This document shows positions 17,108 through 24,817 of a stretch of 34,289 bases of DNA, piece by piece (position 1 is the first letter of the stretch; every line of letters begins with the position of its first letter). The translations under genes and the position numbers were made by a program. Source of the DNA: Lachnospiraceae bacterium. GTDB lineage: Bacteria > Bacillota > Clostridia > Lachnospirales > Lachnospiraceae. The notes beneath the pieces are model-generated. The model was given only the letters and a program-made list of their open reading frames with translations, was not told where the DNA came from and did no database searches. Location of the stretch: contig JAGBOJ010000041.1 of NCBI GenBank assembly GCA_017633935.1, forward strand, positions 1 to 34,289. Direction: 5' to 3'.

Positions 17108-19729
17108 TCACCCATCATCCTTCGGATTGTGTTTATCGTACTGATAATGCGTAGTAACCGCATGATAGCTTTTCGATCCTCCGCTTCCTGTTGAATGCTC
17201 CCAGCCTTCATAGTCAAAGTCTGCCGGATTAAGATAATTTCCCTCAAAGTCTTCGTTCCTGGGTTCCCAGAATTGTTCTGTATCATAAGCTATTTCTATC
17301 GTTCCCGGTATAGGTACCCAGGTATCTTCACCCTGCAACTCCCACCTCGCATTCCACATTCCCGGGGTATAGTAATCTTCTATACCATTTAAAGAATCAA
17401 ACCTGACACTGGCATGACCTTTTATGCTGGATTTCATTTCATCTGAAAACCTGCTGTAAGCAGGAGACTCAAGGCTTACAGATGTAAACCATGTAAATAT
17501 GGCATAATGATTAAATCCGAATTTATATGTCTCATTATTAAAGGGATACCACTTTTCCTGACTTAGCTCTCCACCCTCGGTATAGTCCCTTTCTCTCAAA
17601 GCCTCACCTGACTGCATTGCCATTCTTTCCATCGAGATCTTACCCGATGGATAATAGAATCTGTAGGCGATCTCAAACCAGCCCACAGGCTCCGCATTCT
17701 GCTCATCATAAGGATTTTTGCTCACATATTCGTCATAAAAATCCTGTCTCCACTGATAGACGATCTCGGATTGAATCTGACCGCTATAATTTCCCCCAAA
17801 ATCATCCCGTATCCAGTAATGACGCTCTCTCCTGAAAAGCTTCCCGTCGGTGGCAGGAACCTCGCCTGCTGCCTCCTCAATATACGGTCTGTCATCCCCT
17901 CCTGCCGGTTCTTCGATTTCTGATGCCTGGTCTTCTGCCGCTGCATCCTCACTTTCTGATGCCTGCGCATTTGCTGCCGCTTCTTCATCTTCTGATGTCT
18001 GCTCATCTACACCCGCATCCTCAGCTCCGGCTGCTCCCTCTGCTCCGACTCCTCCGGCGGATAATTCGCCGCTTCCCGAAATGAGAGACGGCATTCCCTT
18101 GCTGTAGGTGGTCTCACTGGCCAGATATCCCGTGGAGGAATCCCACCATTTTTCATAGATCAGTCCATTAAGACCATTTCTGCGGTTTTCCGAATAATAA
18201 GCTTCCCTTGTCTTGCGATCATTGGTCCATTCTTCATACAATCCCACGTAATCCCCGCTGCTGTCCATAATGCATCGCGTCCTTCTGGTCTCATCGTTAT
18301 ACGAGATATACTGCGACCGGTCGTATACATTGTAGCCGCGGCTTTCGTAATAGTTTTTATATATTTCATCCGAAAATACATTTTTTGTGCCTTCGATATA
18401 ACCGCCCACAAGTGCGGTAAGCTGCTCTTCACTCAGTCTGTATTCACTGACAAAGGCATCCCTTGCCTGCTCCCAGTCCGTATGTTCTCCTAAGGAGTCA
18501 GTCTTAAAATAAGCCTCTGCCGCAGCTCTAAGCTCCTCCCCGGTGATATCATCACGGTTCAGTGATGTGACCGTGGCCTTCAGCACATACGCATCTGCTT
18601 CGAGCGCATAGTTTTCATAGGCTGACCTCTGTGATCCGTCAAGACTCAGTATATCCGCAAGCCGTACAGTTTCTCCATATCTTCCTGCGGCATAGACCTT
18701 AGCTGCCGGAATATCCAAAAGATGCGCATCCCTATACATTCTTCCGTTAAAGGGCTCGATTATCAGTGAGATTTTTTCATCACCTGCAATAACGGCAAGG
18801 GAAGAGCCAGTAATCAGCAGATTTTTAGCGGACAGATCTGCCGATCCGCCTCCGGCATAAATTCCGGTGTTATCCCGTACACTGCTGCAAAGCTCTGTAA
18901 AACCTAAAGCATCGGTTTCGGCGGAAGCATACTTACTGTCAAGTATGAGCCTGATCTCCGAAAGCGCGTTTTTTGCGGTCATTACATCCATTCCTGCCTG
19001 AAGGGAGAGCTTTTGAAGAATTTCATCGTTATCTGTATATTCGCCGACAAGCTCATATAATACGGCTGCCGAGGTCTCAAGGGCATTATAACCTGCTTCG
19101 GCTTCGGAAACCGTAGCCAGGGCATTTTCATAAGCCTCTTTACTGCCATAAACCGCCTCAAATTTCGTAACCGTATTTCCGCTAACAACGGTCGTGTCAC
19201 TTATCAGACGCTCCACTGTACCAAATGCCTGCTCCGCAATAAGCCTGTCAGCTGTCATCGCACACAGAGCGGCTGCTGTCTGATTTGAGCGCATGGAAAG
19301 ATCCGTCTTTACGGTTGTGGTCACCTCCATCTCCGATGAGTTGTATTCCCTGTTTTTTGAAAGCTCTTTTGTCAGTGGTGAAAGGGTATCGGGGTTTACA
19401 GCAAATATCCTGAAATTGTTTGAGATCTTTGTAAAAGGAAAGCTGTATGTCCCTGAGCTTTCCGCCTGTCTGATAATCTTCTCCTTCATCCTGCCGTCCG
19501 GGAAAAATGAGGCAGCAATCAGCAGTGCCCCCTGTCCGTCCGGCAGCAGGGCATTAACCGAAAGCGTCTTTGTTTCAGGTTCATAAAAGATTTCATCGCA
19601 TGACAGAGACACCCTTTCGGGTCCTGCCGCATATGCATTTACATTACCCGCTCCCGCCGACAGATAAATGATCGTAAGACACAGCAGCAGGCAGAAAAAT
19701 GATGGATACGCACATATTTTCTTCAACAT
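17108..19729 (-). CDS. Large secreted protein of unknown function
   Basis: The 873-aa protein has a signal peptide (about residues 1-35, ending NVNAYAAG). A beta-rich N-terminal module (about 36-120) follows, with RVSLSCDEIFYEPETKTLSV and NNFRIFAVNPDTLSPL, of the kind found in other Clostridia surface proteins. A long helical region spans about 130-450. A region of YxS/WxD-rich repeats (about 470-545) recalls YwqK/MORN-like repeats (EAYYSENRRNGLNGLIYEKW). An acidic Ala/Glu-rich linker (about 550-626) is built from 12-residue repeats. The C-terminal domain (about 635-873) is aromatic-rich and ends KHNPKDDG, with no anchor. GGGGAGGAG lies upstream of the ATG. It is the first gene of the secreted-protein block; 125 bases separate it from the Big_2 gene. 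Confidence 0.8.
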   Translation of the reverse strand: MLKKICAYPSFFCLLLCLTIIYLSAGAGNVNAYAAGPERVSLSCDEIFYEPETKTLSVNALLPDGQGALLIAASFFPDGRMKEKIIRQAESSGTYSFPFTKISNNFRIFAVNPDTLSPLTKELSKNREYNSSEMEVTTTVKTDLSMRSNQTAAALCAMTADRLIAEQAFGTVERLISDTTVVSGNTVTKFEAVYGSKEAYENALATVSEAEAGYNALETSAAVLYELVGEYTDNDEILQKLSLQAGMDVMTAKNALSEIRLILDSKYASAETDALGFTELCSSVRDNTGIYAGGGSADLSAKNLLITGSSLAVIAGDEKISLIIEPFNGRMYRDAHLLDIPAAKVYAAGRYGETVRLADILSLDGSQRSAYENYALEADAYVLKATVTSLNRDDITGEELRAAAEAYFKTDSLGEHTDWEQARDAFVSEYRLSEEQLTALVGGYIEGTKNVFSDEIYKNYYESRGYNVYDRSQYISYNDETRRTRCIMDSSGDYVGLYEEWTNDRKTREAYYSENRRNGLNGLIYEKWWDSSTGYLASETTYSKGMPSLISGSGELSAGGVGAEGAAGAEDAGVDEQTSEDEEAAANAQASESEDAAAEDQASEIEEPAGGDDRPYIEEAAGEVPATDGKLFRRERHYWIRDDFGGNYSGQIQSEIVYQWRQDFYDEYVSKNPYDEQNAEPVGWFEIAYRFYYPSGKISMERMAMQSGEALRERDYTEGGELSQEKWYPFNNETYKFGFNHYAIFTWFTSVSLESPAYSRFSDEMKSSIKGHASVRFDSLNGIEDYYTPGMWNARWELQGEDTWVPIPGTIEIAYDTEQFWEPRNEDFEGNYLNPADFDYEGWEHSTGSGGSKSYHAVTTHYQYDKHNPKDDG
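17895..18002 (-). repeat. Three 36-bp tandem repeats inside the 17108-19729 gene
   Basis: Three in-frame units of 36 bp encode QTSEDEEAAANA, QASESEDAAAED and QASEIEEPAGGD. They form the acidic linker between the helical/YxS region and the C-terminal domain. Units differ by a few substitutions, so the array is not recent, but length change between strains would keep the frame. Confidence 0.8.
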
Positions 19730-19848
19730 ACTCTTCTTACTCCTCCCCGGCAGATTTTTTTATAACCAATTTGCCCAATCTGCCGCACAAAACCATAAAC
19801 CTACAGCTACAGACAAAGGAATTTCATATAAGAGTCTCTGTGGATTAA

Positions 19849-19877
19849 AGTATGACAAATATAAAGATAAATGTGAA
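19849..19877 (-). promoter_or_regulatory. Possible promoter of the secreted-protein block
   Basis: On the minus strand TTCACA (complement of 19872-19877) and CATACT (complement of 19849-19854) are 17 bases apart, about 120 bases upstream of the ATG at 19729. The matches are five and four of six, so this is a modest candidate. Its -35 box lies five bases from the palindrome at 19883-19913. Confidence 0.4.
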
Positions 19878-19882
19878 CGATT

Positions 19883-19913
19883 GTGACATAATTGTCATTG
19901 ACAAATGTGTCAC
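19883..19913. promoter_or_regulatory. 31-bp near-palindrome in the divergent region
   Basis: The left half GTGACATAATTGTCA mirrors the right half TGACAAATGTGTCAC around a central T, with 13 of 15 positions paired. It lies in the 308-base gap between the divergent genes 17108-19729 and 20038-20607, next to the candidate minus-strand -35 box. It looks like a dimeric or tetrameric regulator site. It is not a terminator, because no T-run follows on either strand. Confidence 0.65.
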
Positions 19914-19950
19914 GAAGATGTCTTTTGACCCGGGCAGACTGTCCGATTCG

Positions 19951-19974
19951 GAAAATCCCTCAGAAAATCCCTAT
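19951..19974. repeat. 12-bp tandem direct repeat upstream of the 20038 promoter
   Basis: GAAAATCCCTCA is followed at once by GAAAATCCCTAT, ending where the -35 candidate TTGAAA begins. Direct repeats at this place often bind an activator, but no regulator can be named from sequence. Confidence 0.5.
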
Positions 19975-20002
19975 TGAAAAAAACGGGTCTTTTTGATAAC
20001 AT
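19974..20002 (+). promoter_or_regulatory. Candidate promoter of the 20038-20607 gene
   Basis: TTGAAA (19974-19979) and TAACAT (19997-20002) are separated by 17 bases, about 35 bases upstream of the ATG. The -10 match is moderate (four of six). The AT-rich run after it could also supply alternative -10 boxes. Confidence 0.5.
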
Positions 20003-20037
20003 AAAATATATATATTCTTTTTTGAAAGGAGGACTCT

Positions 20038-20607
20038 ATGGGAATAAGTATGATAAGCGCATACGGAAATGTTCACTATCCCTTTGCCCTGTCCTCCTAT
20101 GCTTTTGAAGGCTCTTTAGTGTCAGGCACTGATGCTGATGTGAATGCCGCTCTTCCGGGTATCCAGAATCCGGAAAAAGCCGAAGAAACAGGCAAGCCCG
20201 AGGCAAATCCCGGCGAGTCCGAGGTAAAGGCTCCGGGAAGAAAATCCTCTCCCGCAGAGTGTGAGACCTGTAAAGAAAGAAAATATCAGGACGGTTCCGA
20301 TGAGATGGTCTCATTTAAATCCGCAGCCCATATCTCGCCTACAGAGGCCCCCACTGCAGTCAGGGCTCATGAAAATGAGCATGTCGCAAATGCGTATAAG
20401 AAGGCTGCCGAGGGAGACGGGAAGGTTCTGCGCGCATCCGTTACCATTAAGATGGCAATATGTCCCGAATGCGGACGTTCCTATGTGGCAGGCGGTGAAA
20501 CCGACACCTGCATTAAATTTCCGAAGGACGATAATCCTTATAACAAAAATCTGAAATCTCTTATGAACGATGCCACAAAGGGCGGCAATATTTCAGTGGC
20601 GGTATAA
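20038..20607 (+). CDS. Putative metalloprotease with HExxH and paired CxxC motifs
   Basis: The 189-aa protein starts with GAAAGGAGG five bases before the ATG. The first 75 residues are low in order and rich in Pro, Glu and Ala. They lead into CETCKERKYQDGSDEMVSFK, the motif of the SprA-related putative metalloprotease family. AVRAHENEHVANAYKKA contains HENEH, an HExxH zinc-protease signature, and a second CxxC (CPECGRSY) follows 40 residues later. The family is small and its substrate is unknown. No signal peptide is visible, so it is probably cytosolic or exported by another route. It diverges from the secreted-protein block across a palindrome, so shared control is possible. Confidence 0.8.
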   Translation: MGISMISAYGNVHYPFALSSYAFEGSLVSGTDADVNAALPGIQNPEKAEETGKPEANPGESEVKAPGRKSSPAECETCKERKYQDGSDEMVSFKSAAHISPTEAPTAVRAHENEHVANAYKKAAEGDGKVLRASVTIKMAICPECGRSYVAGGETDTCIKFPKDDNPYNKNLKSLMNDATKGGNISVAV

Positions 20608-20625
20608 ACATCTGTTCATTAATTG

Positions 20626-20677
20626 CCTTGCATACTGCTTTTTCTCCGATAGCGCGGAGTGGAATTCGGCTGCAAGG
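20626..20677. other. Inverted repeat between convergent genes
   Basis: A seven-base stem (CCTTGCA at 20626-20632, TGCAAGG at 20671-20677) encloses an inner hairpin CTCCG-ATAGCG-CGGAG (20644-20659). It lies between the convergent ends of 20038-20607 and hom. On the minus strand the inner hairpin is followed by AAAAAGC, not a T-run, so a terminator role is uncertain in either direction. Confidence 0.4.
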
Positions 20678-20688
20678 TGACGATCACA

Positions 20689-21897
20689 TCATTTACACCT
20701 TATCGTGCTCAGTATGAAATCCAGACCCTCTGTCTTGGTTTCAAACTCTTTTTCGCTGAGAACATCAGTTACAAAGCCAAGCTCGCTTTTGTCGTTTTCA
20801 CTCTCGATACACCTGATATCATCACCGAAGATCTTCTTTACTTCATCTGCCTTGTCCGCAGGAACCCTTACAAAAAATCTGCCCTTAAACGAATCAATGG
20901 ATGAAAGCCTGATCTCACCTTCTCCCCATTCGGTCTTAAGATTCTTTCCGGGATTTTTTGCGGCTTCTATCACATCCGCGGCAACTGCGCTCGCTGTAGG
21001 CAGGCTTCCTGCACCGCTGCCGTAGAACATCGCATCACCCAGCATATTTCCATGTACAAAGATAGCATTAAATACCCCGTCGACCGAATGAAGCGGATGG
21101 CTTTTTTTCACCATAAACGGAGCCACCATGGCATAATATCCGTCATCCTTCTTCGCACCGTAGGCAAGAAGCTTTATAACGCAATCCATTGCCTTTGCAA
21201 ATTCTATATCCGCAGGAGTGATCTTTGTGATACCTTCGGTATATACATCCCTGTAATCCACTGTTTTACCGAAGGCGAGTGACGAAAGGATCGCAATCTT
21301 TCTCTGCGCGTCATGCCCCTCAATATCCGCTTCGGGGTTTCTTTCGGCATAGCCCATATCCTGCGCATCCTTTAAGACATCATCAAATGCAGCGCCCTTC
21401 TGCGTCATCTCTGTCAGAATATAATTTGTGGTTCCGTTTAAGATTCCGGATATCTCATCTATCACATCCGCGGTAAGAGCCTCGTTAAGCGCCCTTATTA
21501 CAGGTATCCCCCCTCCGCAGCTGGCTTCAAAAAGGTAGCTTGCATTGTGCTCTTTTGCGATCTTAATAAGCTCGGGACCATGCGCGGCCACAAGCTCCTT
21601 ATTGGAGGTACACACACTCTTTCCCGCCTCAAGACACTGCTTCGTAAAATCATAGGCAGGCTTTATACCGCCCATTACCTCCGCGACCACCTTTACCTCG
21701 GGATCATTTACTATATCACTGAACTCGTGGGTAAGCACATCCTCAACAGGATTTCCGGGAAAATCCCTCAGATCCAGCACATATTTTACCTCAATGCCGT
21801 CTCCCACGCGTCCCGCTATTTTCTCCGAATTTGTATTAAACACATTATATACTCCGGAACCTACCGTACCGAAGCCTAAGATTGCGATCTTGATCAT
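20689..21897 (-). CDS. hom: Homoserine dehydrogenase
   Basis: The 402-aa enzyme reduces aspartate semialdehyde to homoserine on the way to threonine and methionine. The ATG at 21897 (MIKIAILGFGTVGSG) is preferred over an in-frame GTG ten codons upstream, because the nucleotide-binding loop then begins at the usual position. Other landmarks are AEVMGGIKPAYDF, TSNKELVAAHG, FEASCGGGIPVIRAL, ILNGTTNYILTEM and the substrate-site stretch GYAERNPEADIEGHDAQRK. The final 75 residues (from about SSIDSFKGRFFVRVP) look like a short ACT-type regulatory domain. The neighbours are sugar-modifying genes rather than other threonine genes. Confidence 0.95.
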   Translation of the reverse strand: MIKIAILGFGTVGSGVYNVFNTNSEKIAGRVGDGIEVKYVLDLRDFPGNPVEDVLTHEFSDIVNDPEVKVVAEVMGGIKPAYDFTKQCLEAGKSVCTSNKELVAAHGPELIKIAKEHNASYLFEASCGGGIPVIRALNEALTADVIDEISGILNGTTNYILTEMTQKGAAFDDVLKDAQDMGYAERNPEADIEGHDAQRKIAILSSLAFGKTVDYRDVYTEGITKITPADIEFAKAMDCVIKLLAYGAKKDDGYYAMVAPFMVKKSHPLHSVDGVFNAIFVHGNMLGDAMFYGSGAGSLPTASAVAADVIEAAKNPGKNLKTEWGEGEIRLSSIDSFKGRFFVRVPADKADEVKKIFGDDIRCIESENDKSELGFVTDVLSEKEFETKTEGLDFILSTIRCK

Positions 21898-21995
21898 TGT
21901 TTTTGCTTCTCTCTTCCTAAGGATCACTCACGGAACATAAGTCCTGTAACTTCTCCTTAATAATTTTTCAAATTACCGACACTTTTTCTATAATA

Positions 21996-22499
21996 TCATA
22001 CTTTCCTTGTTTCCATCAAATACATATCCCTTTTTTCTCCTGTCGTGCATTCAACGGCCTTAAGAGTATCCTTTATCTTAAATCCTATCTTTTCATAGCT
22101 TTTTATTGCCGGAATATTATCTGTAAAAACCCTCAGATATATCTCATCAAATCCAAATTCCTCAAATCCTTTCTTTATCAGTAGTCTGCCCGCTCCGGTT
22201 CCTATCCCCTTCCCCTTTGCGTCCTCCTCGCCGATGAATATACCGTATTCGGCGCTGTCTTTTTCCACATGACTGAAGTATACGCTTCCTACGGGCTGCT
22301 CATCCTTTCCGATACATATTATGTACTGAATGGCAAGACCCTTTTTTACCTTTTCTTTCAGCCATTCATTATGAAGGTCAGCTGTAAACGGCTCCTGAAA
22401 GATAAAATTATCCCTTACACGCGGATCATTTCTCCATTTTATGATCAGACCGGTATCTTCCTTTGATATGGGTCTTATTTTTATGTCTGATGGTATCAT
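21996..22499 (-). CDS. GNAT N-acetyltransferase, RimJ/PseH/WecD-like
   Basis: The 167-aa protein begins with IRPISKEDTGLIIKWRND, followed by the RimJ/PseH-type N-terminal region. The acetyl-CoA loop lies in DAKGKGIGTGAGRLLI, and FTDNIPAIKSYEKIGFK closes the domain. AAAGGA lies just before the ATG. It follows the GT2 gene by 105 bases, in the same direction as a WecE-like aminotransferase. A likely role is N-acetylation of the 4-amino sugar made by that aminotransferase, as WecD or PseH do (inference). Acetylation of a protein or another amine cannot be excluded. Confidence 0.75.
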   Translation of the reverse strand: MIPSDIKIRPISKEDTGLIIKWRNDPRVRDNFIFQEPFTADLHNEWLKEKVKKGLAIQYIICIGKDEQPVGSVYFSHVEKDSAEYGIFIGEEDAKGKGIGTGAGRLLIKKGFEEFGFDEIYLRVFTDNIPAIKSYEKIGFKIKDTLKAVECTTGEKRDMYLMETRKV

Positions 22500-22604
22500 A
22501 TTTTCCTTTCACAGATCCTTATTATCCCGCAAACGGAATTAACAGCTATTTTCGTTGACTGCTCCGCAGTATATGCACTTAACCTGAATTCATGCCTTCG
22601 GCAT

Positions 22605-23579
22605 TCACCTGCCGGTATCCGTTTCTGAGTCTTTCACCTGTGCAGGGCTGCAGTTTACGGTTTCCTTTATTATGTACTGGGGGGATGCATTGATACATAT
22701 ATATATCCTGCCGAGATACTCACCGATGAGTCCCAGCATCAGAAGGATAAGACCGCCCACAAAGAGCAGGACCGCCATCAATGAACTGTATCCCAGTACC
22801 GTATTTACATGTATTATTTTCCGTATGATCGTCACCAGCCCGAAAATAAATCCTATCACTGAAAACAGCAATCCCATGAAGGTTGCGATCCTCAGGGGCT
22901 TTACCGAAAATGCCGTGAGTCCGTTTATCATAAGCTGCAGGGATTTTATAAAGGTATAGCCTGTAGAGCGGTCATCTCCCCTGTCTCTTTCCTCTATCGT
23001 TACCGTAGCTATATTCCTTGTCGTGCGAAGCATAAGCCCTTCAAGGAACGGATAGGGATGCCTGTATTTCATCATCTCATCTGTCACGAATTTTTTCATG
23101 ACGCTGAAATTTTCAAATGTAAGACCCTTTGGCTTATCCAGAAGAAATCTTATCATCCACGAATTTACCGCACTTCCGAACTTCTTAAAAGCCGATTCCT
23201 TTTTTTGCGGGTAGTCCGCCATCACCACATCGTACCCCTCATCAAATTTTGCCATAAGCTCGTAGAGCCCGTATACCGGACTTTGAAAATCATCATCCAG
23301 ATTTACGATATATTCACCCTTTGCCACAGAATATCCGGCAAGCACCGCTGCATGCTTACCCATATTTTTTGCAAAATTTATCAGCTTTATCTTCTTATCT
23401 TCCGCTGCCAGCTTCTTTAGCACATTATAAACTCCGTCCGGCGAGCAGTCGTTAACGGCGATGATCTCATAATCATAGGTCTCACTTTTTTGCGCAACCG
23501 TATCCCTGATCTCATCTATAACCTTTTTGATCGTAAATTCACTCCTGTAACAGGGGATCACAAAGCTCAGCAGAATCAT
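22605..23579 (-). CDS. GT2 polyprenyl-phosphate glycosyltransferase, GtrB/ArnC-like
   Basis: The 324-aa protein has a cytoplasmic GT-A domain (LSFVIPCYRSEFTIKKVI; EIIAVNDCSPDG; the donor-site VNLDDDFQSP near residue 93; RGDDRSTGYTF). Two transmembrane hairpin segments follow at about 232-254 and 265-290, then IGEYLGRIYICINASP. This layout is that of ArnC/GtrB/DPM1 enzymes, which load a sugar from a nucleotide donor onto undecaprenyl phosphate. The flipped product would feed GT-C enzymes, and several GT-C-like proteins are encoded in this window. The gene begins 12 bases after the stop of the aminotransferase gene. Confidence 0.88.
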   Translation of the reverse strand: MILLSFVIPCYRSEFTIKKVIDEIRDTVAQKSETYDYEIIAVNDCSPDGVYNVLKKLAAEDKKIKLINFAKNMGKHAAVLAGYSVAKGEYIVNLDDDFQSPVYGLYELMAKFDEGYDVVMADYPQKKESAFKKFGSAVNSWMIRFLLDKPKGLTFENFSVMKKFVTDEMMKYRHPYPFLEGLMLRTTRNIATVTIEERDRGDDRSTGYTFIKSLQLMINGLTAFSVKPLRIATFMGLLFSVIGFIFGLVTIIRKIIHVNTVLGYSSLMAVLLFVGGLILLMLGLIGEYLGRIYICINASPQYIIKETVNCSPAQVKDSETDTGR

Positions 23580-23591
23580 AATCCATTATCC

Positions 23592-24722
23592 TTACTGTTC
23601 ATAAAATTCTTTAATCTTTTCACAAATATATCCGACCTCAGTCTCTTTAAGTCCGTAATACATAGGCAGTCTCAGAAGCCTTTCACTTTCTTTAGTGGTA
23701 TATCTGTCTTCTCCGTTAAATCTGCCGTATTTTAGGCCCGCGGGAGCCGAATGAAGCGGTATGTAGTGAAATACCGACAATATTTCCTTTGACTTAAGAA
23801 AATCTATCAGCCTTGTCCTTTCCTCCAGATTTTTCGTTTTTATATAAAACATATGCGCATTATGTTTGCAATCTTCGGGTATAAACGGGAGCTCTATGTA
23901 TTCCTTATCCTCAAGCTCTTTTAACTGCTCATAATAGCTGTTCCAACTGTTCAGCCTGTCCATATTTATCTTATCGGCCTCTTCAAGCTGTGCCCAAAGA
24001 TAAGCCGCATTAAGCTCACTCGGCAGATAAGATGAGCCGCCTTCCTGCCAGCGGTATTTGTCCACCTGTCCTCTGTAAAATTTGGACCTGTCAGTCCCTT
24101 TCTCCCTTATGATCTCCGCCTTCTCTATCAGATCCGGATCTTTTATGAGCAGAGCGCCTCCTTCTCCCATGCTCATATTCTTTGTCTCATGGAAGGAATA
24201 GCACCCGAAATCACCCAGATTTCCCAATGCTCTTCCCTTGTATTCTGCCATTATACCCTGCGCAGCATCCTCGATCACCTTAAGCCCGTGTCTTTTTGCT
24301 ATCTCGTTTATCTCATCCATCCTGCATGCCACGCCGGCATAATGTACGGGAACTATCGCTCTTGTTCTGGAAGTTATGGCATCTTCTATAAGCCTCTCAT
24401 CCATGTTCATCGTCTCGGGACGGATATCGATGAATACAGCAGTTGCGCCGCGCAATATAAAAGCATCCGCCGTAGAGCAGAATGTATATGAAGGCATAAT
24501 AACTTCATCTCCGGGTTTTATATCACATAAAAATGCTGTCATTTCCGTAGCATGGGTACAGGATGTGGTAAGAAGAGCCTTTGAGGTTCCCGTCTTTTTT
24601 TCAAGCCACTCATTGCATTTTTTTGTAAACGGTCCGTCACCGCAGATTTTTCTTGCTTCGACTGCTTTCTTTATATATTCAATCTCTTTTCCTGTAAACG
24701 GCGGTACATTAAAATTTATCAT
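23592..24722 (-). CDS. wecE: WecE-like dTDP-4-amino-4,6-dideoxygalactose transaminase
   Basis: The 376-aa PLP enzyme belongs to the DegT/DnrJ/EryC1 family. The start at 24722 (MINFNVPPFTGKEIEYIKKA) has AGGAG seven bases upstream. An in-frame ATG six codons earlier lacks a site. It shows LTTSCTHATEMTAFL, EVIMPSYTFCSTADAFI, VIEDAAQGI and the PLP-lysine segment SFHETKNMSMGEGGA (K near residue 181). These stretches are close to the RffA/WecE subgroup that makes dTDP-4-amino-4,6-dideoxy-galactose from the 4-keto sugar. The neighbouring GNAT and GT2 genes fit this pathway. The exact isomer and nucleotide cannot be read from sequence. Confidence 0.86.
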   Translation of the reverse strand: MINFNVPPFTGKEIEYIKKAVEARKICGDGPFTKKCNEWLEKKTGTSKALLTTSCTHATEMTAFLCDIKPGDEVIMPSYTFCSTADAFILRGATAVFIDIRPETMNMDERLIEDAITSRTRAIVPVHYAGVACRMDEINEIAKRHGLKVIEDAAQGIMAEYKGRALGNLGDFGCYSFHETKNMSMGEGGALLIKDPDLIEKAEIIREKGTDRSKFYRGQVDKYRWQEGGSSYLPSELNAAYLWAQLEEADKINMDRLNSWNSYYEQLKELEDKEYIELPFIPEDCKHNAHMFYIKTKNLEERTRLIDFLKSKEILSVFHYIPLHSAPAGLKYGRFNGEDRYTTKESERLLRLPMYYGLKETEVGYICEKIKEFYEQ

Positions 24723-24817
24723 ATAGTATCTCCTAATCAAGAGTTATGATCACTTCAAATCTGCTTTTTAATACTATTCCAACTCACCATAAGAACAAAA
24801 CGGAGGATCTTTGTTTT

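Noticed and set aside
21898-21945. Possible four-codon leader frame (ATG TTC CGT GAG TGA) upstream of hom
   Set aside because: It contains no threonine, isoleucine or methionine run and no paired terminator/antiterminator is visible, so amino-acid attenuation is not supported.
22592-22604. Small hairpin ATGCC-TTC-GGCAT right after the GT2 stop codon
   Set aside because: A five-base stem with no T-run is too weak for a terminator.
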